Assembly (NCBI GenBank): GCA_910587255.1
Contig: CAJUKT010000013.1
Location: 1-33,499 of the forward strand
Direction: 5' to 3'
From: an uncultured Oscillospiraceae bacterium
GTDB taxonomy: Bacteria; Bacillota; Clostridia; Oscillospirales; Oscillospiraceae
DNA: 33,499 bases
Shown here: positions 1-8,560 of the stretch, piece by piece
Numbering within the stretch: the first letter of the stretch is position 1
Layout: each line of letters opens with the position of its first letter
Position numbers and translations under genes: made by a program
The notes under the pieces: model-generated
The model's input: the letters and a program-made list of their open reading frames with translations, nothing else
What the model was told of the DNA's origin: nothing
The model's database searches: none

Positions 1-102
1 AACAATTCCCGCCGTCTTTCCAAAGACTATGAAGTGTCTGTCCGTTCTGCACAAGCTGTTTGCACCATTGCTGCTTTCAGCACTTTACTCAAGCGGTTTT
101 AG
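1..102 (+). CDS. IS5-like transposase, C-terminal end only (cut by window edge)
   Basis: The first frame is open from base 1 to a TAG at 100-102 and encodes 34 codons. The peptide carries the motif RRLSKDYE followed by a helix-like tail ending LLKRF. This is how many IS5-family DDE transposases end (RRLSKDYE follows the catalytic Glu region, then a short hydrophobic helix). The rest of the element lies outside the window, so neither its size nor its left end can be seen. The right terminus should fall between 103 and about 117, because codons of the interrupted surface-protein gene are recognisable from about 118. Family assignment rests on one short motif. A different DDE family is possible, but a transposase tail is the most likely reading. 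Confidence 0.65.
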   Translation, partial: NNSRRLSKDYEVSVRSAQAVCTIAAFSTLLKRF

Positions 103-132
103 CCTATTGGTACAGCTTCTAAGACACAGACC

Positions 133-1569
133 GTGCGTGTCAACGCTACCGATACACAGACCATTACCGTGTATAACACAAGGATCGGGGGCCTAACCAT
201 CATCAAAAAGGACGAGGAGACCGGAGCGCGTATCAAGGGCGTCGAGTTTGAAGTCCGCAAGCTGAATGGGGAGATCATCGGTACCTACACCACCGATGCC
301 AGGGGCGCCATCAACCTGCCCCAGGCGGAAAAGGGGTGGTACCAAGTGGTGGAACTCAAAGCCGCCAAGGGTTATAAGCTCGATGATACGCCTCACCAGA
401 TTGAGGTGAAAGATGGCGGCACCGCCACCCTGGAGATCACCAACCGGCAGAGTGGCAGCGCCCTGATCCACAAGATCGACAGTGTGACTGGCAAGGGAAT
501 TTATGGAGTAAAGTTCCTTCTCTCCGATGCAAAAGGCAACCCCGTAGGCACATACGAGAGCGATAATGAGGGGTATGTCTACATCGACAAGGAACTGGCG
601 GACGGCAGGTACACCATTCGTGAGATCGAATGTGCGGATGGCTACATCCTGGATACTCAGCCCAAGACCATCTATGTGGAGTATGGCGGCTGTACCACCA
701 TCACCTGGAAGAACACTGCCATCACTGGTCAAATTCAGGTCTGGAAAAAGTCTGCGGATGACAACGCCATCAATGGCTTCCCTGCCGGTACTCCTCTGGA
801 GGGCGCGGTTTTTGAGATCTATGATAAGGCAAACCGGCTGGTGGACACCATCAAGAGCGACAGCCGGGGACTGGCGGTATCGAAACAGCTTCCCTTGGGC
901 CGCTATACCCTGAAAGAGGTCACCAGCCCTGCCTACTACAGCCCCGCCAGCGAGACTGTCACCGTCTACCTGGAGCATGAGGGCCAGATTGTGCAGATTG
1001 AGGTCCTGAACAAGAGTGTCTACACCCATGTGTCCGTAAGTAAGAGCGGCTATACCCAGGTGGTTCCCGGCCAGTCTATCCGATATACCTTCAAGGAGAT
1101 TGGTAACAATTCCACCGTGCCCCTGGACAACTTCTTCTGGCGCGACACGCTGCCCACGGATGCGGTTCGGCTGGACAAGATCATTACCGGTACCTGGTCG
1201 GCCAAGCTCACCTATAAGGCTGTTTTCCGCACCAACGTCAACGGGGAATACCGCACACTGGCGGACAACCTGGACACCCAGCGCAGCTACACTCTGGACG
1301 CTTCGCCTGCCGCTTTGGGGCTGGCCAGCAACGAATATGTCACCGAGGTGATGTTCCTTTTCGGCCGGGTACCTGCGGGCTTCAAGCAGATGCAGACCCC
1401 GTATATCTATTGCAATGTGCTCTCCAGCGTCGCCCACGAGTACCGATTTGCCAACAAGACCGATGTGGGCGGTACATGGCAGGGCCAGTGGATCATGGCC
1501 AATGACCGGTGGGTAACCATCGTCTACCGGGGCGGCCCCACACCCACCCTGCCCAGAACGGGCTATTGA
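133..1569 (+). CDS. SpaA-repeat surface protein of the conjugative element, 5'-truncated by an IS
   Basis: Remnant of a large cell-surface protein made of SpaA/Cna-B-like isopeptide-forming beta domains, a usual partner of this ICE type. Three SpaA-like units are visible at residues ~18-104, 105-194 and 195-295. Each has the pattern 'KxDxxTGxxIxGVxFxx' early and 'GxYxxxE' late, followed by a ~180-residue C-terminal domain. The protein ends in LPRTGY, a sortase-type LPxTG motif, but has no membrane segment or basic tail after it. The reading frame continues upstream of the GTG at 133 to the transposase stop at 102 and still reads as gene-like sequence from ~118. Position 133 is therefore the first possible start in a truncated gene, with no convincing ribosome site. 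Family members are usually much longer, so most of the N-terminus is missing. Expression of this remnant is doubtful. Confidence 0.8.
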   Translation: MRVNATDTQTITVYNTRIGGLTIIKKDEETGARIKGVEFEVRKLNGEIIGTYTTDARGAINLPQAEKGWYQVVELKAAKGYKLDDTPHQIEVKDGGTATLEITNRQSGSALIHKIDSVTGKGIYGVKFLLSDAKGNPVGTYESDNEGYVYIDKELADGRYTIREIECADGYILDTQPKTIYVEYGGCTTITWKNTAITGQIQVWKKSADDNAINGFPAGTPLEGAVFEIYDKANRLVDTIKSDSRGLAVSKQLPLGRYTLKEVTSPAYYSPASETVTVYLEHEGQIVQIEVLNKSVYTHVSVSKSGYTQVVPGQSIRYTFKEIGNNSTVPLDNFFWRDTLPTDAVRLDKIITGTWSAKLTYKAVFRTNVNGEYRTLADNLDTQRSYTLDASPAALGLASNEYVTEVMFLFGRVPAGFKQMQTPYIYCNVLSSVAHEYRFANKTDVGGTWQGQWIMANDRWVTIVYRGGPTPTLPRTGY

Positions 1570-1593
1570 TGTTCCAAAACACGCACGCTCGGG

Positions 1594-1619
1594 GGGCGGC
1601 GGCTGTAAAGCTGCCGCCC
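1594..1619 (+). terminator. Intergenic GC-rich hairpin between the SpaA and VirB6-like genes
   Basis: An 11-bp stem (1594-1604 with 1609-1619, GGGCGGCGGCT / AGCTGCCGCCC, one G-T wobble) closes on a GTAA tetraloop. No T-run follows, so it is more likely an RNA-stabilising or partial-termination hairpin than a strong intrinsic terminator. It separates the surface-protein gene from the transfer operon. Confidence 0.55.
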
Positions 1620-1641
1620 TCAGACCATGAGGTGATATTCA

Positions 1642-4038
1642 ATGTTAGATTGGATTTTTGAAGGCGCAGCAAATTGGGTGGCCAGCATCATGACCCAGAT
1701 CATGGACGCCATCTCCGGCCTATTCCTGGAGGCGCTGGGCACAGATATGACGGCGATGGAGGAGTATTTCCCCTTTGCCGTCAGCGCCTACACAGTGGTC
1801 CAGTACATGGCTTGGGCACTGCTGTTTCTGGTCGTGGCTTGGCAGTTGTTCCGGGCTTTTGGCGGGCCGCTCACCGAGGCGGAGAATCCCCTGCATCTTT
1901 TGGCCCGGGGCGGGATTTTCGCCATCCTGATCACTTACGCCAAGCCCATTTTCAGCCTGCTGCTGAATATTGCCCGCGCACCCTACACCGCTCTGATGGA
2001 TACGTCCATGGCACCGAGCAATTTTACGTTTGCCGGTATCCAGCAGGTACTGAGCAATGGACTGACCACCATCGTATCGGTAGCCACCGTTGTGGGCCTG
2101 ATTCTGCTGATTATCCTGATGATCGCCCTGGCCTGGAACTACTTCAAGCTCCTGCTGGAAACGGTGGAGCGGTATGTGCTGGTGGGCGTCCTGTGCTATA
2201 CATCGCCGCTGGCCTACGCTATGGGCGCGTCCAAGGCGACCTCACGGGTCTTCCAGTCCTGGTGCCGGATGGTGGGCTCCCAGTTGCTGCTGCTGGTTCT
2301 CAACGTCTGGTTCCTGCGGGCCTTCGACTCCTCCGTGGGTCAGTTCATCGCCAACGGCGGTGCGCTGACCAGTGGGCAGGGCAGTATCTTCCTTTGGCTG
2401 TTCTGTGCGCTGGCGCTGCTGAAGATTGCCCAAAAATGTGACAGCTACCTGGCCGCACTGGGCCTTTCCGTTGCACAGACCGGCAGCAGCATGGGCATTG
2501 AGATGATGATGGCAGCCCGGGTCCTCACCGGTTTTTCCAAAGGCGGCGGGAGTGCGGCGTCCATGTTCGGCGGTGCGGGGAAAACCGGCGCTGCTGCGGG
2601 TGGCGCTGCCAGTACAGCGGCAGGGGACGCAACAGGCGGCATTCTCTCGGGATTTGCCAGCCGGTATAAGCCCAACAGCTTTGTCCGTGACGCAGTGGTT
2701 GATGGAGGCTCCCGCATGGGGGCAGGCGGCAGCGTGGGCTTTGTGGGCCGCACCTTTGGCGGTATGGCCGCACGCAATGGCGCGATCCTCACCGCAGAGT
2801 CTGTATCCTCAGTGGCCAGCCGTCCGCCCAAGGTCTCCGGTACCATCGCCGGCGACATCGCGGATCGCAGCCTGCCCAACTATATGCCGCAGATGGCCAG
2901 CGGGGCGGCAGGCAATATGGAGTATACCGATACCCAGATCACCGGCGGGCATATCAGCACCAAGGCTGTTGGTCCGGACGGGAAACAGGCCAATGTGGAG
3001 CTGTTCAGTGCCGCCCAGTATGATAGGCCGGACAGCCCGCATAAGCAGATTCAGGCTGCGGACGGGAGCCAGTGGTATCAAGTGGCCTCCGGCGAGGGAC
3101 GGGACGCATTTTACGCCGCCCCCAACTTCACCGGCGACTCCTCCGAAGCGCCCCAGGTATCTGAAGCATTCCCCAGCGCACCCCAGGATACGGTACTGCG
3201 CACAGTGGACGAAGGCACCATGGAAGCAAGCTACCCAGACGGCAGCAATGCCTTGTGGTACAGCAGCGCCTTCTATCAGGAGCCGGATGCGCCCCATGGG
3301 GTTATCCAAGGTTCCGACGGCCTGAGCTGGTACGCCATGACGCCCCATGCCGCACCGCCACAGTTTGACTCTGGTACTGGTCCCGCACCGCAATTTGATG
3401 CCGGAGCGGGTGCTGCGCCTCAGCCTGGCGTTGGGCCGGGTGCAGCGTCCTCGCTTGACGGCAGGGAAGGTGTGCCGCCCCCGTCTGGTGCCGGGGTGAA
3501 CACTTCTGCTCCGCTTGGCGTTGGAGCAGACCCAGCACCGCAGCCTGAAGCAGGCGGCGGTGCTGGCACATTGGGACACGCTCCATCTGGCACAGGCACT
3601 CACGGATCCTCTGCGGATGTGCCGGCTGGTCCCGGCAGTGCTGCCGCATATAACCAAGCGCTCTTTGGGCAGTTTATGCCCGGCTTTGCCCAGGAGGTCA
3701 CAACCGTAGACAGCTCCCGCGCCTGTGACGGTGTGCTGGAGGTGCGCCATGCGGATGGGTCTGGGACTGCGTTTTATGACCGCACCAGATACCAGCCGCC
3801 CAGGGGCGACTACCATGTCTATGAGGACAGCGGCGGCGGGCAGTGGTATGCGATCCCTGGCGTTGCGTCTGTGGAGCGCAAACCCGTCTATCAGGACGGC
3901 AAGCCTGTCTATGACGGAGATATTCTGCGGACTGTCAATGTGGAGTCCGTACGCTACGCTTCCACGCCCACACAGTTTGCGCCTACCCCCAAGCGGCGGC
4001 CGGTCAGCGACCATAAACCGCCAAAACGCAAAACCTGA
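1642..4038 (+). CDS. VirB6/TrbL-like conjugation channel membrane protein with long repeat-bearing tail
   Basis: Probable polytopic inner-membrane component of the type IV secretion channel. Ribosome site AGGTGAT precedes ATG 1642. The N-terminal ~290 residues hold about six hydrophobic segments (around residues 45-70, 85-110, 140-165, 175-195, 205-230 and 245-265), as in VirB6/TrbL proteins of Firmicutes ICEs. A Gly/Ala-rich stretch follows (~295-340), then a hydrophilic tail of over 400 residues. The tail carries three copies of a ~37-residue unit (about 443-480, 531-566 and 701-738), each with an early 'DGS/DGK' and a late 'DGxxWYxx' or 'GGGQWYAI'. A Pro/Gly/Ala low-complexity linker of short imperfect repeats separates copies two and three. 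The tail is probably extracellular or cytoplasmic interaction surface; topology cannot be settled by eye. Position just before the NlpC/P60, PrgI and VirB4 genes supports the channel role. Confidence 0.8.
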   Translation: MLDWIFEGAANWVASIMTQIMDAISGLFLEALGTDMTAMEEYFPFAVSAYTVVQYMAWALLFLVVAWQLFRAFGGPLTEAENPLHLLARGGIFAILITYAKPIFSLLLNIARAPYTALMDTSMAPSNFTFAGIQQVLSNGLTTIVSVATVVGLILLIILMIALAWNYFKLLLETVERYVLVGVLCYTSPLAYAMGASKATSRVFQSWCRMVGSQLLLLVLNVWFLRAFDSSVGQFIANGGALTSGQGSIFLWLFCALALLKIAQKCDSYLAALGLSVAQTGSSMGIEMMMAARVLTGFSKGGGSAASMFGGAGKTGAAAGGAASTAAGDATGGILSGFASRYKPNSFVRDAVVDGGSRMGAGGSVGFVGRTFGGMAARNGAILTAESVSSVASRPPKVSGTIAGDIADRSLPNYMPQMASGAAGNMEYTDTQITGGHISTKAVGPDGKQANVELFSAAQYDRPDSPHKQIQAADGSQWYQVASGEGRDAFYAAPNFTGDSSEAPQVSEAFPSAPQDTVLRTVDEGTMEASYPDGSNALWYSSAFYQEPDAPHGVIQGSDGLSWYAMTPHAAPPQFDSGTGPAPQFDAGAGAAPQPGVGPGAASSLDGREGVPPPSGAGVNTSAPLGVGADPAPQPEAGGGAGTLGHAPSGTGTHGSSADVPAGPGSAAAYNQALFGQFMPGFAQEVTTVDSSRACDGVLEVRHADGSGTAFYDRTRYQPPRGDYHVYEDSGGGQWYAIPGVASVERKPVYQDGKPVYDGDILRTVNVESVRYASTPTQFAPTPKRRPVSDHKPPKRKT

Positions 4039-4100
4039 CCGATGGCCCGCACAATCTGACCGGTGTGCGGGCCGTCCCATATTCCATAGGAGGTGGTTCC

Positions 4101-5609
4101 ATGTCTGATGAACAGCAGCGCTTTGGCGATGGCCAGGACGATTATCTAAAAGGCGCACAGAAGGCGGCGGAGGCCGCCAAAAAAGCGGGTGCGGCCTCGG
4201 CAAAATCCGCAGGATCCGCTGCCGCCGGGGAGGCGACCGCCAATGCCGCTGCTGCGGTGACCAAAGCAGGAGTCACAGGCGGGAAGGCAGCCGCCGAGAT
4301 TGCGGCGGGTACAGCCGCAGGTGGCCCCTGGGGTGCAATTTTGTCGGCGGCCTGGTCCCTGCGGCACACCTTGTTTAAGGTGCTGATCTTTATCTGTCTG
4401 TTCCTGCTCTTTATCATTGTGGGCATTGTATCGCTGCCCTCCATAGTTGTCAACAATCTCTTTCACACTGACCCCTCTACCGTTGACATCAATGCCCCCT
4501 CAAGCATAACTGCCAGTTTTGACGATGTATCCGGCGTGGTGTCCGACTGTATTCAGAACGGCTATGATATGGCTCTGGCACAAGTGGAACAGATTATCGT
4601 CCAGGGTGGGTACGACCGTGAGCTGTCCATGGAGGCGCTGATCAACAACGGGCTGATCTCCGCCGACTACGATACTTGCTATACCCTGGCGGCCTACTCA
4701 GCCTCCATGCAGCAGCGCGGCACCACCAAGGCGGACATGAAGGCAAAGCTGGATGCTGTTGCCGGGCAAATGTTCGCTGTTACCTATGAAGTGAAAGAAA
4801 CTACAAAAACGGTGGTGCCGGAAGTCCAAGAAGGTGAGGAGCCGGGAGCGCCCGAGACGGTTACGGTTCAGTATGCGGTCTGCACCATCCACCCATTTGA
4901 CCAATCTGTGATCTTGACCGCGTTTGGCATCGACACCTCCACCCAGTATGACCAGTTCAATCTGACATATGGCGAGGCCATCACCAACATGTCCAACGCC
5001 TTGAAGATGACCATGTACGGGTCCCTGACCAGCGGCACAGTGCCGCCGATCACTGATGTTGAGCTGAACGCCTACCTGAACAGTCTCACATGCAGCGGCA
5101 CCCGGAAGGAATTGATGCGGGCGGCCCTGTCCCTAGTGGGCCGTGTCCCGTATTTCTGGGGCGGCAAGAGCGCACCGGGCTGGAACGAGGCGTGGAACAC
5201 GCCCCGGCTTGTGACCTCGGCTGGCTCCAGCAGCACCGGCACCATCAGGCCCTACGGGCTCGACTGTTCCGGATTTACGGATTGGGTCTACAAAACGGCG
5301 CTGGACGTTAGCCTTCTGACTGGTTCCTGGAGCCAGTGGGACAGTACCTACGCCATTACGGAGGCTGAACTGCTGCCTGGCGACATCGGCTTCATGGCGG
5401 TGCCAGGTACGGTGCCGGTCAACCATGTGCTGCTCTATGCCGGCAAGGATGCCGACGGTAAACAGCTGTGGGTCCACTGCTCCAGCAGTGCGGGCGGCGT
5501 GGCGCTCAACTCGCCGACTTATGTGACCCAGTTCCGCCGCAGGAAGGATATCGACCTGGAGGCAGACTTTGCGTCTGCCCCCATAGAACAAGGAGTTACT
5601 TATGGCTGA
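4101..5609 (+). CDS. Membrane-anchored NlpC/P60 (C40) cell-wall hydrolase of the transfer apparatus
   Basis: Probable peptidoglycan endopeptidase that opens the donor wall for the conjugation channel. ATG 4101 is chosen because AGGAGGTGG lies just upstream; an in-frame start at 4065 has no such site. Layout: an Ala/Lys-rich cytoplasmic N-terminus (~1-85), one transmembrane helix (~90-118, rich in LFIIVG), an extracellular helical/linker part (~120-330), then an NlpC/P60 domain (~335-495). The catalytic triad candidates are Cys389 in LDCSGFTDWV, His442 in NHVLLYAG and His459 in WVHCSSS. Unlike CwlT-type proteins, no N-terminal lysozyme-like domain is recognisable. The 3' end overlaps the next gene by 8 bases, so the two are probably translationally coupled. 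Confidence 0.85.
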   Translation: MSDEQQRFGDGQDDYLKGAQKAAEAAKKAGAASAKSAGSAAAGEATANAAAAVTKAGVTGGKAAAEIAAGTAAGGPWGAILSAAWSLRHTLFKVLIFICLFLLFIIVGIVSLPSIVVNNLFHTDPSTVDINAPSSITASFDDVSGVVSDCIQNGYDMALAQVEQIIVQGGYDRELSMEALINNGLISADYDTCYTLAAYSASMQQRGTTKADMKAKLDAVAGQMFAVTYEVKETTKTVVPEVQEGEEPGAPETVTVQYAVCTIHPFDQSVILTAFGIDTSTQYDQFNLTYGEAITNMSNALKMTMYGSLTSGTVPPITDVELNAYLNSLTCSGTRKELMRAALSLVGRVPYFWGGKSAPGWNEAWNTPRLVTSAGSSSTGTIRPYGLDCSGFTDWVYKTALDVSLLTGSWSQWDSTYAITEAELLPGDIGFMAVPGTVPVNHVLLYAGKDADGKQLWVHCSSSAGGVALNSPTYVTQFRRRKDIDLEADFASAPIEQGVTYG

Positions 5610-6057
5610 TGACAGAGAATACAGCAACATTTACACCATCCCGCCCAACTACACCGACTCCGGCAAGCTGCTGGGCGGAATGCTGGAGATGCGCAACACT
5701 GTGGAGGCAGGTATCCTGCTTATTTTAGTGGGCTACCCGGAGCTAATGTGGCTCCACCTTCCGGTGACGGCGAAGGTGATTGTCATGACCATAACCCTGC
5801 TGCCGCTGGGCGTCTTTGCCCTGATGGGCCTAGGCGGCGACTCGCTGCTCCAGTACGTCTCCCACATGGTCATGTTCCTGGTGCGCCGGCGGCAGCTTCA
5901 CTATAGGAGGATCGGATACCATTATGGCACAAACACGAACAAAGGCCGTCCCAAGAAAAAACAGGGGGGCAGGCCCCCCGCCAAACGAAAAGCTGGAGTT
6001 CGTTCAGGACTTCATCCCACTCAAGGAACTCAAAAACGGAATCGTAGAAACCACTGA
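5602..6057 (+). CDS. PrgI-family conjugation membrane protein
   Basis: Small membrane protein of the type IV secretion apparatus, typical partner encoded directly before VirB4 in Gram-positive ICEs. ATG 5602 follows AAGGAG and overlaps the end of the hydrolase gene. The N-terminus (EYSNIYTIPPNYTDSGKLLGG) and two hydrophobic segments (~residues 38-58 and 60-82) match the PrgI pattern; the rest is a strongly basic tail (RRRQ, KKKQ, KRKAG). The coding frame runs 134 bases into the VirB4 gene in another frame, so its last ~44 codons double as the VirB4 start region. The family is usually somewhat shorter, so this tail may be an extension created by the overlap. Confidence 0.8.
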   Translation: MADDREYSNIYTIPPNYTDSGKLLGGMLEMRNTVEAGILLILVGYPELMWLHLPVTAKVIVMTITLLPLGVFALMGLGGDSLLQYVSHMVMFLVRRRQLHYRRIGYHYGTNTNKGRPKKKQGGRPPAKRKAGVRSGLHPTQGTQKRNRRNH

Positions 6058-8509
6058 CGGCCGGTTTATCAAGATTCTGGAGATCGAACCCATCAACTTC
6101 CTGCTCCGCTCTGATGAAGAGCAATGGGGCATCATTTCCACATTTGCCAGCTGGCTTAAAATATCTCCCATGCGCCTGCAGTTCAAGTCGGTGACCCGTA
6201 AGGCGGACTCCGACCAGTATGTGGCTGGTCTTCAAGCTGACCTGGAGCGGGAGGAGGTAGAGGCCTGCCGCCGGCTGGGGGAAGGGACTATCCGGTTTAT
6301 TCGGGAGGAGGGCAGCCGGGAGGCGCTGTCCCGCCGGTTCTTTTTGATTTTTCAGTATGAGGCCCCTAATGGACGGCGGCAGATGGATCCAGACTATGGT
6401 GAGATTTATTCCGCATTGCAGGTGGTGACTCAAAATGCTCGCACCTATTTCGCGCAATGTGGCAACAGCATTGTGCAGCCCAAGGACGAGGACGCATTTA
6501 CGGCGGAGGTACTGTATATGTATTTTAACCGCCGTTCCTGCGTAGACGATCCCTTTCAAAACCGGCTCAACCGGGTGGTGTTGGACGCGATGGCTGCCAA
6601 GAAACGGGTTGCAGGCATCGATCCAGTCCCCTATATCCGCGCCTCCAATTTCATCGCTCCGCGGGGTCTCGACTTGACCCATCCCGGCTACCTGGTTTTG
6701 GACGGCATTTACTACACCTATCTGTATGTCCGCAAGAATGGTTTCCCCCAGATGGTTCGGGGTGGCTGGATGTCGTCCCTGATTAACGCTGGCGAGGGCG
6801 TGGATGTGGATTTGCATCTGCGTCGGGAGATCCGTGGAAAGACAATCGACCGGGTTGCTCAGCGTATCCGGCTCAATCGTACCAAGCTGCGAGAGCTTCA
6901 GGATACCTCTACCGACTATGAAGAATTGGCTGGCTCTATTCAGGCAGGCTACTACATCAAACAGGGTCTATCCAGCCGAAACGAGGACCTGTTCTATATG
7001 TCGGTGTTCATTACGATCTCCGCCGCAGGCTATGAGGAGCTTGTGTGGCGGAAACAGCAGATGACCGACCTGATGAAATCCATGGACATTCAGGTATCGG
7101 ACTGTATGTTTCAACAGGAGGCCGCCCTGCGCTCCACCATGCCGTTTCTCTATATAGATTCCAGTCTGGAGCGCAAATCCAAGCGCAATGTACTCACCAG
7201 CGGGGCGGCGTCTACCTATATGTTCACCAGCTTCGAGTTGTCCGATGACAATGGCATTCTCCTTGGCCTCAACCGGCACAACAACTCCCTGTGCATTGTG
7301 GATCCATTCAACACCAAGGTCAACAAGAATGCCAACTTCACCATCTGTGGTACCTCCGGGGCGGGCAAGACCTACACCATGCAGGTCATGGCCCTGCGGA
7401 TGCGAATGCGTGGCATCCAGTGCTTTATCCTGGCGCCCTTGAAGGGGCATGAGTTCAAGCGGGCCTGTCATAAGGTGGGGGGCTCCTATATCAAACTGGC
7501 CCCCGGCTCCACCGCCTGTATCAACGTCATGGAAATTCGTCCCACTATCACCCCAGAGATGGAACTGATCGACGAGCTGGATTACAGCGACATCGATTCT
7601 ATGCTGGCCCGGAAGGTGCAGCAGCTGATGATCTTTTTCTCTCTGTTGATTCCCGACATGAACAACGAGGAGGAGCAGATGCTGGACGAGGCACTGATTA
7701 AAACCTATACCCAGTTTGGCATCACCCATGACAACACCTCGCTTTACATGGACACCAGCAGGACAGTGATGAAACCCATGCCCATCTTGGGCGACCTCTA
7801 CGAGAATTTGAAGGAAAACTCTCTCACTACCCGACTGGCTACCATCGTCAGCCGTTTCGTTACCGGAAGTGCCCAGAGCTTCAACCGGCAGACCAACGTG
7901 GACCTGAGCAATAAGTACATCGTGTTGGATATCTCCGAACTGAAGGGCAAACTGTTGCCTGTAGGCATGATGATCGCGTTGGACTATGTATGGGATCAAG
8001 TGAAGGCTGACCGAACCAAACGGAAAATGGTGTTCATTGACGAGATCTGGAAGCTCATTGGCGGTGCTGCCAACAAGCAGGCGGCCGAGTTCTGCCTGGA
8101 GATTTTCAAAATCATTCGCGGATATGGCGGCGGCGCCCTGGCCGCCACTCAGGACCTGTCCGACTTTTTCGGCCTGGAGGACGGCCGCTATGGGCGTGCC
8201 ATCCTCAACAACAGCAAGACCAAAGTCATCCTCAACCTGGAGCCGGATGAGGCCGAGTATGTCAAGGATGTTTTGAAGCTCACACGCACAGAAATCCGCA
8301 GTATTACCCAGTTCGAGCGAGGCGAGGCGCTGATCTCCAGCAACAGCAATAAAGTGCCAGTCATCATCAAGGCGTCCAGAGAGGAGCAGCAGATGATTAC
8401 CACCGACCGGGCTGAGCTGGAGGCCATGCTGACCGAAATGAAAGCTGTTGCCGATCTGGCAGAGCAGAGTGGCATCCCGCCTGATGAGGTGAAAAGCGAA
8501 AACGCATAA
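5924..8509 (+). CDS. VirB4-type conjugation ATPase
   Basis: Energises assembly of the conjugative channel. ATG 5924 is preceded by AGGAGG about 13 bases upstream (long but usable spacing). Length of 861 residues fits VirB4/TraC/CagE ATPases. The Walker A motif GTSGAGKT lies at ~475-482 and the Walker B segment MVFIDEIWKL at ~699-708. A typical motif follows, with GGGALAATQDLSDFF (~730-744). The first ~60 residues are basic and then begin the conserved 'DFIPLKEL...GRFIKILEI' start of the family. It sits between PrgI and small ICE proteins in the same operon. Confidence is high for function; which ICE subfamily it belongs to cannot be determined by eye. Confidence 0.95.
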   Translation: MAQTRTKAVPRKNRGAGPPPNEKLEFVQDFIPLKELKNGIVETTDGRFIKILEIEPINFLLRSDEEQWGIISTFASWLKISPMRLQFKSVTRKADSDQYVAGLQADLEREEVEACRRLGEGTIRFIREEGSREALSRRFFLIFQYEAPNGRRQMDPDYGEIYSALQVVTQNARTYFAQCGNSIVQPKDEDAFTAEVLYMYFNRRSCVDDPFQNRLNRVVLDAMAAKKRVAGIDPVPYIRASNFIAPRGLDLTHPGYLVLDGIYYTYLYVRKNGFPQMVRGGWMSSLINAGEGVDVDLHLRREIRGKTIDRVAQRIRLNRTKLRELQDTSTDYEELAGSIQAGYYIKQGLSSRNEDLFYMSVFITISAAGYEELVWRKQQMTDLMKSMDIQVSDCMFQQEAALRSTMPFLYIDSSLERKSKRNVLTSGAASTYMFTSFELSDDNGILLGLNRHNNSLCIVDPFNTKVNKNANFTICGTSGAGKTYTMQVMALRMRMRGIQCFILAPLKGHEFKRACHKVGGSYIKLAPGSTACINVMEIRPTITPEMELIDELDYSDIDSMLARKVQQLMIFFSLLIPDMNNEEEQMLDEALIKTYTQFGITHDNTSLYMDTSRTVMKPMPILGDLYENLKENSLTTRLATIVSRFVTGSAQSFNRQTNVDLSNKYIVLDISELKGKLLPVGMMIALDYVWDQVKADRTKRKMVFIDEIWKLIGGAANKQAAEFCLEIFKIIRGYGGGALAATQDLSDFFGLEDGRYGRAILNNSKTKVILNLEPDEAEYVKDVLKLTRTEIRSITQFERGEALISSNSNKVPVIIKASREEQQMITTDRAELEAMLTEMKAVADLAEQSGIPPDEVKSENA

Positions 8510-8560
8510 GCCACAGAAAACGTATTTACCCCCATTATACGCATGAAACGAGGTGAATCT

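Noticed and set aside
193..1437. 414-codon open frame on the - strand
   Set aside because: Shadow of the SpaA-type gene in GC-rich DNA; composition is not protein-like and there is no ribosome site.
3361..3640. Pro/Gly/Ala-coding short repeats as a possible CRISPR or minisatellite
   Set aside because: Repeats are imperfect, in frame and part of the protein's low-complexity linker; no spacers.
2809..4203. 464-codon open frame on the - strand
   Set aside because: Lies antisense to the VirB6-like gene, with Arg/His/Pro-rich shadow composition.
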